Below are positions 37,332 to 46,237 of a stretch of 64,000 nucleotides of DNA, in pieces. Position 1 is the first letter of the stretch, and each line of letters starts with the position of its first letter. Source of the stretch: JAJPKK01 sp035311445 (GTDB lineage Bacteria > Pseudomonadota > Alphaproteobacteria > Rhizobiales > Xanthobacteraceae). The notes under the pieces were generated by a model that was not told the DNA's origin, searched no databases, and saw only the letters and a list, made by a program, of their open reading frames with translations. The stretch lies in the NCBI GenBank assembly GCA_035311445.1, contig DATGCX010000027.1, positions 10,815-74,814 on the forward strand, read 5' to 3'. The position numbers were made by a program, and so were the translations under genes.

Positions 37332-38477
37332 ATGACGCGCGCGTTTCGTTCGCCACTCATTGGCGCCTGCCTGTTGCTTGGGCTGGCGGGCTGTGCCCGT
37401 GTGTGGTTCGCGGAGCGGGAGCCGTGGCGGCGCGAGGCTGAGATCTTCTGTTTGAGGTCGGGCGTCGTGAAGGAAGGTCCCTCCGTCGCGATCATCAAGG
37501 CAATCGACGGCCCGGGGGTATGCGGCGCCGACTACCCGTTTCGCGTTGCGGCGTTGGGCGACCCTGCGCTGGTCAGCTTTGCGGACGAGGTGATGCGTCC
37601 GACTGGGGCGATCCGGGTTACGCCGGATTATCTGCGTGCGTCACCGTCCGCTCCCTCGCCTACGGCTCCGGCGCACCCGTCAGCGCCCGATGTGCCAAGT
37701 CAAACTTACGCGGCGGGCCAGAGCTACGCGCCACCACCGACCACGCCGTCAGGTGTGCCGTTGTCGCTCGCGTCGCCCGATCTTTACGCGCGACAGCATG
37801 CCGCGATCCGCGCTCCCGCCGAACAGGCGCCGATCGGGCGCCAGGCGAATGCAGCCGTTACCGCGCGCCCAGCGACCGTAATGCCGGCCGCGACTCTGGC
37901 CTGTCCGCTGGTTTCCATGCTCGATCGCTTCGCAAGCGACTCGGTGCAGCCTGCGGCAATGCGCTGGTTCGGCCAGCCACTAGTGGAGATCAAGCAGATA
38001 TCGGCGTACTCGTGTCGCGGCATGAACGGCGATTCCAACGCACGCATTTCCGAGCACGCATTCGGCAACGCCCTGGACATTGCGGCCTTCACGCTCGCCG
38101 ACGGGCGCGTGATCACCGTCAAGGACGGCTGGCACGGCGCACCTGAAGAGCAAGCCTTCCTGCGCGACGTGCACGGTGCGGCCTGCAGGTTGTTCACGAC
38201 CGTGCTGGCGCCGGGCTCCAATGCGTACCACTATGATCACATGCATGTGGATTTGATGCGGCGCCCGAGCGGCCATGTCGTCTGCGAGCCTGCTGCCACC
38301 CCGGGCGAAGCCGCATTTGCCCACGCCGGCGGACGCTATGCCCATACGCAGCAGGCGGAGGCGCCCGACACAGGATTGTCCGCCACGCGCCGTTATCCGC
38401 CTCCGGCACCGTGGGCTTCGGCGGAACGGCCTGACGCGCGAGACCGCAGGCGATGGGCGGTGGCGGGCGAGGATTAA
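37332..38477 (+). CDS. Extensin-like C-terminal domain lipoprotein
   Basis: 381 residues. The N-terminus is a lipoprotein signal with lipobox LAGC at about residue 21. A conserved Cys-containing region (EIFCLRSGVVKEGPSVAIIK) and a Pro/Ala/Ser-rich linker (about 105-165) precede the extensin-like domain (PF06904): CPLVSMLDRFASDSVQPAAM, SAYSCRGMNGDSNARISEHA and the metal-type His pair YHYDHMHVDL. The domain resembles metal-dependent peptidases acting on the cell wall. Function is not established. It is monocistronic. Confidence 0.85.
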   Translation: MTRAFRSPLIGACLLLGLAGCARVWFAEREPWRREAEIFCLRSGVVKEGPSVAIIKAIDGPGVCGADYPFRVAALGDPALVSFADEVMRPTGAIRVTPDYLRASPSAPSPTAPAHPSAPDVPSQTYAAGQSYAPPPTTPSGVPLSLASPDLYARQHAAIRAPAEQAPIGRQANAAVTARPATVMPAATLACPLVSMLDRFASDSVQPAAMRWFGQPLVEIKQISAYSCRGMNGDSNARISEHAFGNALDIAAFTLADGRVITVKDGWHGAPEEQAFLRDVHGAACRLFTTVLAPGSNAYHYDHMHVDLMRRPSGHVVCEPAATPGEAAFAHAGGRYAHTQQAEAPDTGLSATRRYPPPAPWASAERPDARDRRRWAVAGED

Positions 38478-38641
38478 CCAGAATGTCACTTCTTACGAAG
38501 ATCAACCTGCCTGAAGTACCATCACCTGCTTCAACTGGGTGATCCAGTAATCCTCGCGATGCCGCGGGGTACTCGATTCCCATTTTCGCGGGAATGACAC
38601 TGGAGAATGGGTGGTGCCGTACCGACGATTCGCAGTCGCCG

Positions 38642-39406
38642 TCATCCGGCTGGATCGAGGCCCTTGGCCCGGAATACTGGCGCCGCGGAAGGCGTGGTGA
38701 GAAACTTGATCAACGCGTTGGCGGCTTCCGCTTGCCGCGCGTTCACACCGACGGCCGCCGCAAAGGAAGTGGTGAGCTGAATTTCCTTCGGAAACGGGCC
38801 GACCAGTTCGGCACCATCATAGGGGAGGATCTCGCTGATCTGGGTCATGCCGATTTCAGCTTCGCCATTGGCGATGGCATGAGCGGCGGGATTTTCGGGC
38901 GGCAGGAGCCTCACCTTGTCCTTGAGAGCATCTGCGATGCCAAGCCGCTGCAGCAGCGCCTTGAGATAGATGCCGGTACCACCCTGCTCTACATAGGCGA
39001 CCGATTTGGCATTGAGGAGCGCCGCCTTGAAGGCGTCGACACTGCTGATATCCGGTTTGGGTGCACCCTTACGGACCGCGACGCCGGCGACCGAATTCGC
39101 AAGCGCCGCGCGCGTTGCGCCGGCGAGCTTGCCTTGCCGGATAAGATCATCGATCGCAGCGGTGGTGAGCACCGCAACGTCAAACGTTGCGCCCTTCTCA
39201 ATCTCGGCCTTCAACGGCACAGCGGCACCCCAGGTGAAAACAAGCTTGTGCTCGGTGGTTTTCTCGAACGCCGGCGCGAGCTGTTCCAGCGTCGTCTTGA
39301 GCGCATTGGAGCTGATCACCTTGATCTCGGCGCCGCTCGCCGGAATGTTGGTTGCGACCATCATGGCAAATCCGACCACGGCGGCAGTCATCGTCGTTTG
39401 TTTCAT
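38642..39406 (-). CDS. Orphan molybdate/ModA-type substrate-binding protein
   Basis: 254 residues with a signal peptide (MTAAVVGFAMMVATNIPASG). The fold is that of ModA-like SBP_bac_11 proteins: IKVISSNALKTTLEQLAPAF, EKGATFDVAVLTTAAIDDL and GIYLKALLQRLGIADAL. There is no permease or ATPase beside it and it is not part of the modABC operon at the left edge. It may serve a different oxyanion or a remote transporter. It faces away from the next gene. Confidence 0.82.
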   Translation of the reverse strand: MKQTTMTAAVVGFAMMVATNIPASGAEIKVISSNALKTTLEQLAPAFEKTTEHKLVFTWGAAVPLKAEIEKGATFDVAVLTTAAIDDLIRQGKLAGATRAALANSVAGVAVRKGAPKPDISSVDAFKAALLNAKSVAYVEQGGTGIYLKALLQRLGIADALKDKVRLLPPENPAAHAIANGEAEIGMTQISEILPYDGAELVGPFPKEIQLTTSFAAAVGVNARQAEAANALIKFLTTPSAAPVFRAKGLDPAG

Positions 39407-39646
39407 GGTTTTTCCTCCCTCTTAATCGGCATGCGCGCCGGACAGATTTGCGACATGTGCGTGCAGGATAGCACGCGCCGGACCGCCGTTGGCAACGCAC
39501 CGCCCCGATTGCAAGCCGGCATCATCGCGCATGCGACAACATGCTTCACCTCTTATCAACCACTCAAACCGTACCAATATTTCACACGCATGTTGCGGTC
39601 GAACTCTGCCCCGAATCCGGGGCATGGCCGCTTCGAGGAGGACTTC

Positions 39647-40612
39647 ATGTTCCGCACGATTTTTCGTGCCGTGACGACTGCCGTGATCGTTGCGGCAACG
39701 ATCGGTTTTCTGGCGTCCAGCGCCGACGCGCGCATCGGCGGGGGCCTGAGCTCGGGCAGCCGGGGAACGCGCACGTTTTCGGCTCCGCCCCCGACCTCGA
39801 CCATGCCGTCGACGTCCACGATGCAGCGCACCGTCACCCCGAACACACAGCCGAATTTCACCAGTCCGCGGCCCGGCTTCGCTCCTGGCAGCTTCTTCGG
39901 GCGTTCGGGGTTCTGGGGCGGGCTCGCCGCAGGTTTTCTCGGCGCCGGTCTGTTCGGCCTGCTGTTCGGCCACGGCTTCCTGGGTGGACTCGGCGGCATC
40001 GTGTCGTTTCTCGGGCTTATCTTCCAGCTCGGCCTGATCGCGCTGGTCGCGATGTTCCTGTGGCGTTGGTTCCAGCGCCGCAATGAGCCGGCCTACGCCG
40101 GATCGTCCTATACGGGATCCCTCTACCGCAATTCGATGGTCAACCCGTTCAGCACGACCGGATCAGGTGGCGGGTACGGGTCGGGCAGTGCTGGCGCCGC
40201 ACAGCGCAGCGACGATGTCGGCATCACGGGCACTGATTATGATGCCTTCGAGCGCTTACTCGGCGAGATACAGACCGCCTACAGCAACGAGGACATCAAT
40301 GCGTTGCGGGCGCGCGCCACACCCGAAATGGTGTCTTATTTCTCCGAGGATCTGGCACAGAATGCGAGCAGCGGCGTCGTCAACCGCGTCTCGGATGTCA
40401 AGCTCCTGCAGGGCGATCTTGCGGAGGCTTGGCGCGAGAGTGGTACTGATTATGCGACCGTCAGCATGCGCTTTGCGTTGAACGACACTATGGTCGACCG
40501 CGCCAGCGGTCGGGTTGTCGAGGGCGGGCCGCAAGAGGTCAGCGAGGCATGGACCTTCCGACGCACCGCGGGCCGGCCTTGGATCCTGTCAGCTATCCAG
40601 CAGGCGCGCTAG
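39647..40612 (+). CDS. Tim44-like domain membrane protein
   Basis: 321 residues from the ATG at 39647 with GAGGAGGA 5 nt upstream; the longer frame from 38594 lies over the SBP gene and is spurious. A signal-like segment is followed by Gly/Ser-rich sequence, two hydrophobic segments rich in Gly (FWGGLAAGFLGAGLFGLLFG; GIVSFLGLIFQLGLIALVAM) and a C-terminal Tim44-like domain (DYDAFERLLGEIQTAYSNED to WRESGTDYATVSMRFAL). Bacterial members are inner-membrane proteins of unknown role, seen in many alphaproteobacteria. Confidence 0.8.
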   Translation: MFRTIFRAVTTAVIVAATIGFLASSADARIGGGLSSGSRGTRTFSAPPPTSTMPSTSTMQRTVTPNTQPNFTSPRPGFAPGSFFGRSGFWGGLAAGFLGAGLFGLLFGHGFLGGLGGIVSFLGLIFQLGLIALVAMFLWRWFQRRNEPAYAGSSYTGSLYRNSMVNPFSTTGSGGGYGSGSAGAAQRSDDVGITGTDYDAFERLLGEIQTAYSNEDINALRARATPEMVSYFSEDLAQNASSGVVNRVSDVKLLQGDLAEAWRESGTDYATVSMRFALNDTMVDRASGRVVEGGPQEVSEAWTFRRTAGRPWILSAIQQAR

Positions 40613-40648
40613 ATCGGATTTTCGACCACCTCGCTACACATACAGCCA

Positions 40649-40675
40649 TTGTCGCCGGGCTTGTCCCGGCGACAA
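40649..40675. repeat. Palindromic REP-like hairpin after the Tim44-domain gene
   Basis: TTGTCGCCGGG-CTTGT-CCCGGCGACAA: perfect 11-bp arms with a 5-nt loop, 37 bp after the stop at 40612. The same GCCGGG-n5-CCCGGC core recurs at 49837. It may also act as a terminator. Confidence 0.7.
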
Positions 40676-40855
40676 ATGCTTTTTGAGGCACAGCAAAAAT
40701 ATTCCGGGTGGTCTCGACACCCCCGCAATTTATCACCCCTCCGGCCGGCGACGGCTGGAGAGGTAACGTTTTTGTTAACCTTAATGAACCTTGGGAACCA
40801 TCGGTGCGACCAATACTTATATACCCATGTAGCGTACGACAATCAGGAAGCCGCC

Positions 40856-41167
40856 ATGACTACGCTCCGCGCCCGCCTCTGCATCGGACTTGCGATCTCA
40901 GCCGCGGTCGTTCTCGGCAGCATACCCGCTTCCGGCGCGCAGCCCATGGGACCGGTCCAGTCCGCAACTGCGCCGAACGGTTTGCCGGCCGCCCGTTGCT
41001 CACGCCCCGCCGATCAGGAAGCGCTCCGCATCAAGCAGCTCGTCGAATTCGTTGAAAAGTCGCGCGCTATGGCGGCACAGAACCCGCTGCTGCTGGCAGA
41101 TGTCGGCTATTACGAGGCCGAGCTCGCCGCGAGCCGCCGCTGCCTCCAAAACGTTGCGGCCAGGTAG
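40856..41167 (+). CDS. Small secreted hypothetical protein
   Basis: 103 residues from the ATG at 40856 (AGGAAG 5 nt upstream). A signal peptide (LCIGLAISAAVVLGSIPASG) is followed by a short helical domain with two Cys (ARCSRPADQEALRIKQLVEF and SRRCLQNVAAR). It is monocistronic and convergent with the oxoprolinase gene (100-bp gap). No family was recognised. Confidence 0.6.
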   Translation: MTTLRARLCIGLAISAAVVLGSIPASGAQPMGPVQSATAPNGLPAARCSRPADQEALRIKQLVEFVEKSRAMAAQNPLLLADVGYYEAELAASRRCLQNVAAR

Positions 41168-41267
41168 CAAGCCTCGCCGCCAATTTCGGAATGCGCGTGT
41201 GATGCCATTTTAGTTTAGTCGCGCTGGTGCGAGGGTTGTCGTGCCGCGCAGCGGCGATCTGATGGGC

Positions 41268-44200
41268 TTACGCCTTGCCGTATCCGCCCGCGGTCGGAGT
41301 CTGGATGATGACCGCCTCGCCGGCCGCCAGCGTGGTGGCGTCGGCGCCCTGCAGGCGCTCCAGGCGGCCGTCGAGGCGGCGCACCCAATTCTCGCCGATC
41401 TGACCCGGCTCGCCGCCGGCGAGCCCGAACGGCCGCACGCGGCGGTGGCCGGACAGGATGGTGCATTCCATGGCCTCAAGAAACCTGATGGTGCGGCGTA
41501 CCCCGTCGCCGGCATGCCATTTGCCGCGTCCGCCAGAGCCGGCACGGATATGGAAATCCTCAAGCAGCACCGGGTAGCGGAATTCCAGCACCTCCGGATC
41601 GGTGAGGCGCGTATTCGTCATGTGGGTGTGCACAGCGTCGGTGCCATCAAAGCCCGGCCCCGCCGGCGAGCCGGAGCAGATCGTCTCGTAGTATTGGTGG
41701 CGCGCGTTGCCGAAATTGAGGTTGTTCATGGTGCCCTGGGCGGCCGCGAGCGCGCCGAGCGCTCCGAACAGCGTATTGGTCACCGCCTGGCTCACCTCCA
41801 CATTCCCGGCGACCACGGCGGCCGGATATTCCGGCGACAACATCGAGCGCGCCGGGATGACGATATTGATCGGCCGCAGGCAGCCCGCATTCATCGGGAT
41901 GTCATCGTCCACCATGACGCGAAACACGTAGAGCACAGCTGCACGCGTCACCGGCTCGGGCGCGTTGAAATTGGTCGGCTGCTGCGGCGAGGTGCCGGTG
42001 AAGTCGACGGTCGCCTCGCGCTTTTTCTTGTCGACCGTGATTTTCACCCGGATCACGGCGCCCTGGTCCATCTCGTAGACAAATTCGGAATCATGCAGCC
42101 GGTCGATGACGCGGCGCACGCTTTCGGCGGCATTGTCCTGCACATGCTGCATGTAGGCCTTCACCACAGGAAGCGTGAACTCGGCTGTCATCTTACGCAG
42201 CTCCTGCACGCCCTTTTCGTTGGCGGCAATTTGGGCCTTGAGATCGTTAACGTTCTGCAGCGCATTGCGGACCGGGTATTTCGCGCTGGTCAGCAGCGCA
42301 TAGAGCTCCGCCTCATGGAAATGTCCGCGGTCAACCACTTTGAAATTGTCGATGTAGACGCCTTCCTCCTCGATGGTCGTGGCGTTCGGCGACATCGAAC
42401 CCGGCGAGATGCCACCCACGTCGGCGTGGTGGCCGCGGCTTGCGACCCAAAACAGGATATCCTGCTCGGCGTCGTCGAACACCGGCGTGCAGACCGTAAT
42501 GTCCGGCAGATGCGTGCCGCCGTTATATGGCGCGTTGATCACGTAGACATCGCCCGGCCGGATGCGGCCGGCGTTTTCCCGGATGATGGTCTCGACCGCA
42601 CGGTCCATGGAACCGAGATGCACCGGCAGGTGCGGCGCATTGGCGACCAGGCTGCCGTCGTGCGCGAACACCGCACAGGAGAAGTCGAGCCGCTCCTTGA
42701 TGTTGACCGAATAGGCTGTGTTCTGCAGCGATACGCCCATCTGTTCGGCGATCGACATGAAGAGGTTGTTGAACACTTCGAGCATTACCGGATCGGCCTC
42801 GGTCCCGATGGCGTGGCCGCGCGCGAGCGGCACGGCGCGAGAGAGCACGAGATGGTTCTTGTTCGTAAGGTCCGCCTGCCAGCCGTTCTCGACCACGATG
42901 GTCTGGTGCTGCTCGATGATGACCGCGGGACCCGTGACCTTGTGGCCGGGAGCGAGCTGGTCGCGCGTGTAGACCTCGGCCTCGCGCCATGCGCTTGCAG
43001 CGAAGAAACGCGTGTGCTTCGTAGGTGCCGGGAGCGGCACCCGGGCGGTCGCCAGCACCGGCTCGGAAAAATTCGCGCCGCCGCCAATGGCCTCGACCGA
43101 TGCGGCTTCGACCACGAGCTCCTTGGTGGAATCGATGAAGCCGAAGCGCGCTTTGTGGGCGGCTTCGAACGCGGATTTCAGCTTTGCGAGCATTGATTCC
43201 TCCCCTCCCCCTTTTGGGGAGGGGTCGGAGGGGGGGGGCGACGCGTGTCGCGCGGCCGTGCCAAAACCCCCCGCCCCCCCACCCTGACCCTCCCCCACAA
43301 GGGGGGAGGGAGAAAAGGCGTCTCGCTCATCACCAAGACTTCCCTGGGGAGGTGAAGCGTACGCCGGCACGACCAGTGCCGTGTCGGTGCCGGCATAGCG
43401 AATATGCGCGCGCACGTGCACGACGATGTTTGCGTCCGACACGCCCTGGCCGTTCACCTCGGCGCGCGCCTCTGCGCCAAGCCGCGCGCCCACGGCCTTG
43501 ATCGACGTGAGCGCCACATCCCCAAGCGTTTCCTCGATCGCCTGCTGCCGAGTCGCCCTGATGTCCGCCAGGCCCATGCCGTAGGCGGACATCAGGGAGG
43601 AAAACGGATGGATCAGCACCGTGGTCATGCCGAGCGCGTCGGCGACCAGGCAGGCATGCTGGCCCCCGGCACCACCGAAGCAATTGAGCGCGTAGCGGGT
43701 CACGTCGTAGCCCCGCTGCACGGAAATCTTCTTGATCGCGTTCGCCATGTTCTCGACCGCGATCCGGATGAAGCCGTCCGCAATGTCCTCCGCGCTGCGC
43801 TCGCCGCCGAGGCTACGGTTTACTTCGCCCGCCAGGGCCGCGAACGCAGCTCCCACCGCGTCAGCATCGAGCGGCTGATCCTGCCTGGGTCCGAAAATAT
43901 ACGGGAAGAAATCCGGCATCAGCTTGCCGAGCATCACGTTGGCGTCGGTGACGGCAAGCGGCCCGCCGCGGCGGTAGCATTTCGGGCCCGGATTGGCGCC
44001 GGCCGAATCCGGGCCGACGCGAAAGCGCGCTCCGTCAAAATGCAGGATCGAGCCGCCGCCCGCCGCGACCGTGTGAATCATCATCATCGGGGCGCGCATG
44101 CGCACGCCCGCGACCTCGGTCTCGAAGGCGCGCTCGTATTCGCCGTCGAAGTGCGAGACATCGGTCGAGGTGCCGCCCATGTCAAAGCCGATGAGGCGGG

Positions 44201-45227
44201 GAAAGCCCGCCTCGCGCCCGGTCTGCGCCATCCCGACCACGCCGCCAGCTGGTCCCGACAGGATCGCGTCCTTGCCCTGAAACAGCTCTGCGGACGTCAG
44301 CCCGCCAGACGACATCATGAACATGAGGCGGACTTCTTCACCTCTCCCCGCTTGCGGGGAGAGGTCGCCCCGTCCCATCCCTCCCCCGCTTGTGCGGGAG
44401 GAAAGAGACGGGGCGGGTGAAGGGGGCTCTCCCCGCGCCTGAGCTGGTGGAGCGGCCCCCTCACCCCGACCCTCTCCCCGCAAGCGGGGAGAGGGAGAAG
44501 AAAGCTCTCCCACAATGGCGGGGGGAGAAGTCAGTTCCTCCGCTACGCTGGCCACATAGCGCCGCAGGATCGGCGACAGGTAGGCATCGACCACCGTCGT
44601 GTCACCCCGCCCCACTAGCTTGATCAGCGGCGAGACTTCGTGGCTGACCGAGACCTGCCGGAACTCCATGTTGCGAGCGAGCGCCGCGACCTGCCGCTCG
44701 TGCTCCGGATGGTGGTAGCTGTGCATGAACAAGATGGCGACCGCCTCAATGCCATCGGCTCGCGCGCGCTCAAGGTCGCTGCGAACAGCCGCCAGATCGG
44801 GCACTGCCTCCACCGTGCCGTCGGCGCGCACCCGTTCGGCGATCTCGACCACACGCTCGAACAGCATGTCCGGCTTGATGATGTGGCGGGCAAAGATTTT
44901 CGGCCGTGCCTGGTAGCCTATCTTGAGGGCGTTGCGGAACCCTTTGGTGGTGACCAACAGCATGCGCTCGCCTTTGCGCTCCAACAACGCATTGGTAGCA
45001 ACGGTGGTACCCATCTTGACGGCGCCGATCAGACCCGGCGGGATCGGCTCGCCGGAAGCAAGGCCGATCAGATTGCGGATGCCCTGGACCGCGGCATCGC
45101 GGTAGGCTTCAGGATTCTCGGACAGCAGCTTGTGAGCCGCGAGCGTGCCGTCTGGTCGCCGGCCGATCACGTCCGTGAACGTGCCGCCGCGGTCGATCCA
45201 GAATTCCCATCGGGATGCTGTCGTCAT
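41268..45227 (-). CDS. Fused HyuA-HyuB protein, 5-oxoprolinase/hydantoinase-type ATP-dependent lactamase
   Basis: About 1319 residues from the ATG at 45225-45227 (GGAGG 11 nt upstream). The N-terminal HyuA half has the phosphate-binding FWIDRGGTFTDVIGRRPDG, SYHHPEHERQVAAL, IGFDMGGTSTDVSHFDG and a C-terminal hydantoinase region; the HyuB half follows (IIREN to GDVYVINAPYNGGTHLPDI and GSGGRGKWHAG). Single-chain oxoprolinases are about 1200-1290 residues; this is longer because of two low-complexity insertions (residues about 236-298 and 631-678) that are read through in frame and match the palindromic repeats at 44338-44500 and 43198-43318. The gene is the last of the DUF1445-MFS-LysR operon. 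Substrate is probably 5-oxoproline or a hydantoin. Confidence 0.88.
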   Translation of the reverse strand: MTTASRWEFWIDRGGTFTDVIGRRPDGTLAAHKLLSENPEAYRDAAVQGIRNLIGLASGEPIPPGLIGAVKMGTTVATNALLERKGERMLLVTTKGFRNALKIGYQARPKIFARHIIKPDMLFERVVEIAERVRADGTVEAVPDLAAVRSDLERARADGIEAVAILFMHSYHHPEHERQVAALARNMEFRQVSVSHEVSPLIKLVGRGDTTVVDAYLSPILRRYVASVAEELTSPPAIVGELSSPSPRLRGEGRGEGAAPPAQARGEPPSPAPSLSSRTSGGGMGRGDLSPQAGRGEEVRLMFMMSSGGLTSAELFQGKDAILSGPAGGVVGMAQTGREAGFPRLIGFDMGGTSTDVSHFDGEYERAFETEVAGVRMRAPMMMIHTVAAGGGSILHFDGARFRVGPDSAGANPGPKCYRRGGPLAVTDANVMLGKLMPDFFPYIFGPRQDQPLDADAVGAAFAALAGEVNRSLGGERSAEDIADGFIRIAVENMANAIKKISVQRGYDVTRYALNCFGGAGGQHACLVADALGMTTVLIHPFSSLMSAYGMGLADIRATRQQAIEETLGDVALTSIKAVGARLGAEARAEVNGQGVSDANIVVHVRAHIRYAGTDTALVVPAYASPPQGSLGDERDAFSPSPLVGEGQGGGAGGFGTAARHASPPPSDPSPKGGGEESMLAKLKSAFEAAHKARFGFIDSTKELVVEAASVEAIGGGANFSEPVLATARVPLPAPTKHTRFFAASAWREAEVYTRDQLAPGHKVTGPAVIIEQHQTIVVENGWQADLTNKNHLVLSRAVPLARGHAIGTEADPVMLEVFNNLFMSIAEQMGVSLQNTAYSVNIKERLDFSCAVFAHDGSLVANAPHLPVHLGSMDRAVETIIRENAGRIRPGDVYVINAPYNGGTHLPDITVCTPVFDDAEQDILFWVASRGHHADVGGISPGSMSPNATTIEEEGVYIDNFKVVDRGHFHEAELYALLTSAKYPVRNALQNVNDLKAQIAANEKGVQELRKMTAEFTLPVVKAYMQHVQDNAAESVRRVIDRLHDSEFVYEMDQGAVIRVKITVDKKKREATVDFTGTSPQQPTNFNAPEPVTRAAVLYVFRVMVDDDIPMNAGCLRPINIVIPARSMLSPEYPAAVVAGNVEVSQAVTNTLFGALGALAAAQGTMNNLNFGNARHQYYETICSGSPAGPGFDGTDAVHTHMTNTRLTDPEVLEFRYPVLLEDFHIRAGSGGRGKWHAGDGVRRTIRFLEAMECTILSGHRRVRPFGLAGGEPGQIGENWVRRLDGRLERLQGADATTLAAGEAVIIQTPTAGGYGKA
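43198..43318. repeat. Palindromic repeat inserted in frame in the oxoprolinase gene (second)
   Basis: Inverted arms CTCCCCTCCCC and GGGGAGGG-like sequence flank a G9 run (43230-43238) and C-rich tracts. The insert encodes a peptide starting SPSPLVGEGQGGG and ending DPSPKGGGEE, the same reading as copies elsewhere in the window (60000 region). The ORF stays open through it. Confidence 0.75.
44338..44500. repeat. Palindromic repeat inserted in frame in the oxoprolinase gene (first)
   Basis: CACCTCTCCCCGCTTGCGGGGAGAGGT and a matching CTCTCCCCGCAAGCGGGGAGAGGG frame a GC-rich core. In the gene frame it reads SPSPRLRGEGRGEG and later GRGDLSPQAGRGEE. It lies between HyuA strands at a position where relatives have only a few residues. 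Confidence 0.75.
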
Positions 45228-45325
45228 CGCTTCATCGCCTCCGTGCGTGAAAGTGCGCGGAGCAAATAAGTCCCGCACGATTTTGTCCAATCATCGTTTC
45301 AGATATTTCGATAAGATGAACTTGA

Positions 45326-46231
45326 TCACGCTCTTTCGCTTGGCGGCATCTCGCGCCCGACCTCAATGGCAATCTCGGCCACGTTCTGTGCCGCACGGTG
45401 GACAGGTGCGTCCGGCCAACCCACAACGAAGTTGAGTTCGGGAAGTTCGATAGTGGTGTTCAAGCGGCGCAACCTTTCGCGCGCGTCGATTTTTTTTTCG
45501 ATAATAGCCGGCGGAATGACGGCAATCCCGATGCCATCAAGCGCCATGCGCACCACGGCTTCCAACGACGCACTGGCGTGGATGGTTGCGCGAAGACCCT
45601 CGCGGGCCAGCAGCTGCCGCAACGCCATATAAGGCTCGGTGTTGCGTGCGAAGGTGATGAGCGGCCACTTCACGATGTGTTCCAGCGCAATCGGCTCGCG
45701 CGGAAGCCCGAGCCTGTCGTCCGCGACGAATGCAACCGGGAACGAACACAATGGCCGGCTATGCACATTTTGACTATTGATGGGCCCAAGCAAGAATGCA
45801 AGGTCCAGATCCTTTGCAACTAGGCGGTCGCTCAGATAAGGCGATATATTAACGTCGATCTCGAACCCGAGATGAGGATAGGTCGCATTGACACGGGCGA
45901 ACAGCACCGGCAGCCAAGTATGAACGATGCTTTCCGACACGCCGAGTCGTACGACGCCGCGCGCAGTCGAACGGCCGCTGATCTTCTCGATCATTTCACT
46001 GTACATGCCGTTCAGCCGTTCAGCATGGACGAGTAGTTCGTGTCCCTCAGGCGTGAGCGCGGCGACCCGCCGACGATCCGTTTCTACCAAGCGGACATTG
46101 AGAAACTTCTCAAGCTTCTTGACGCGCTGCCAGACCGCCGGCTCGGCAGCGTTGAGTCTCTCCGCCGCTCGGGCGAAGCTGCGCAGATGGGCAACCCACA
46201 TGAAAATTTCGAGACTCCTGAAATCAATCAT
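45326..46231 (-). CDS. LysR family transcriptional regulator
   Basis: 301 residues, the usual length. The N-terminal winged HTH reads FRSLEIFMWVAHLRSFARAA then WQRVKKLEKFLNVRLVETDR; the effector domain follows (VRLGVSESIVHTWLPVLFAR). It is 6 bp after the MFS gene and 98 bp before the oxoprolinase, all on the same strand, so it may control the operon in which it lies. LysR proteins respond to a small inducer, here probably the transported substrate. Confidence 0.9.
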   Translation of the reverse strand: MIDFRSLEIFMWVAHLRSFARAAERLNAAEPAVWQRVKKLEKFLNVRLVETDRRRVAALTPEGHELLVHAERLNGMYSEMIEKISGRSTARGVVRLGVSESIVHTWLPVLFARVNATYPHLGFEIDVNISPYLSDRLVAKDLDLAFLLGPINSQNVHSRPLCSFPVAFVADDRLGLPREPIALEHIVKWPLITFARNTEPYMALRQLLAREGLRATIHASASLEAVVRMALDGIGIAVIPPAIIEKKIDARERLRRLNTTIELPELNFVVGWPDAPVHRAAQNVAEIAIEVGREMPPSERA

Positions 46232-46237
46232 CGGCGG

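Noticed and set aside
38594..39646. Long N-terminal extension of the Tim44-domain frame
   Set aside because: It overlaps the orphan SBP gene on the other strand, and a strong ribosome site with a signal-like segment marks the start at 39647.
41241..43196. 651-codon open frame on the plus strand
   Set aside because: It is antisense to the well-supported oxoprolinase gene and shows no domain; high GC creates such long shadow frames.
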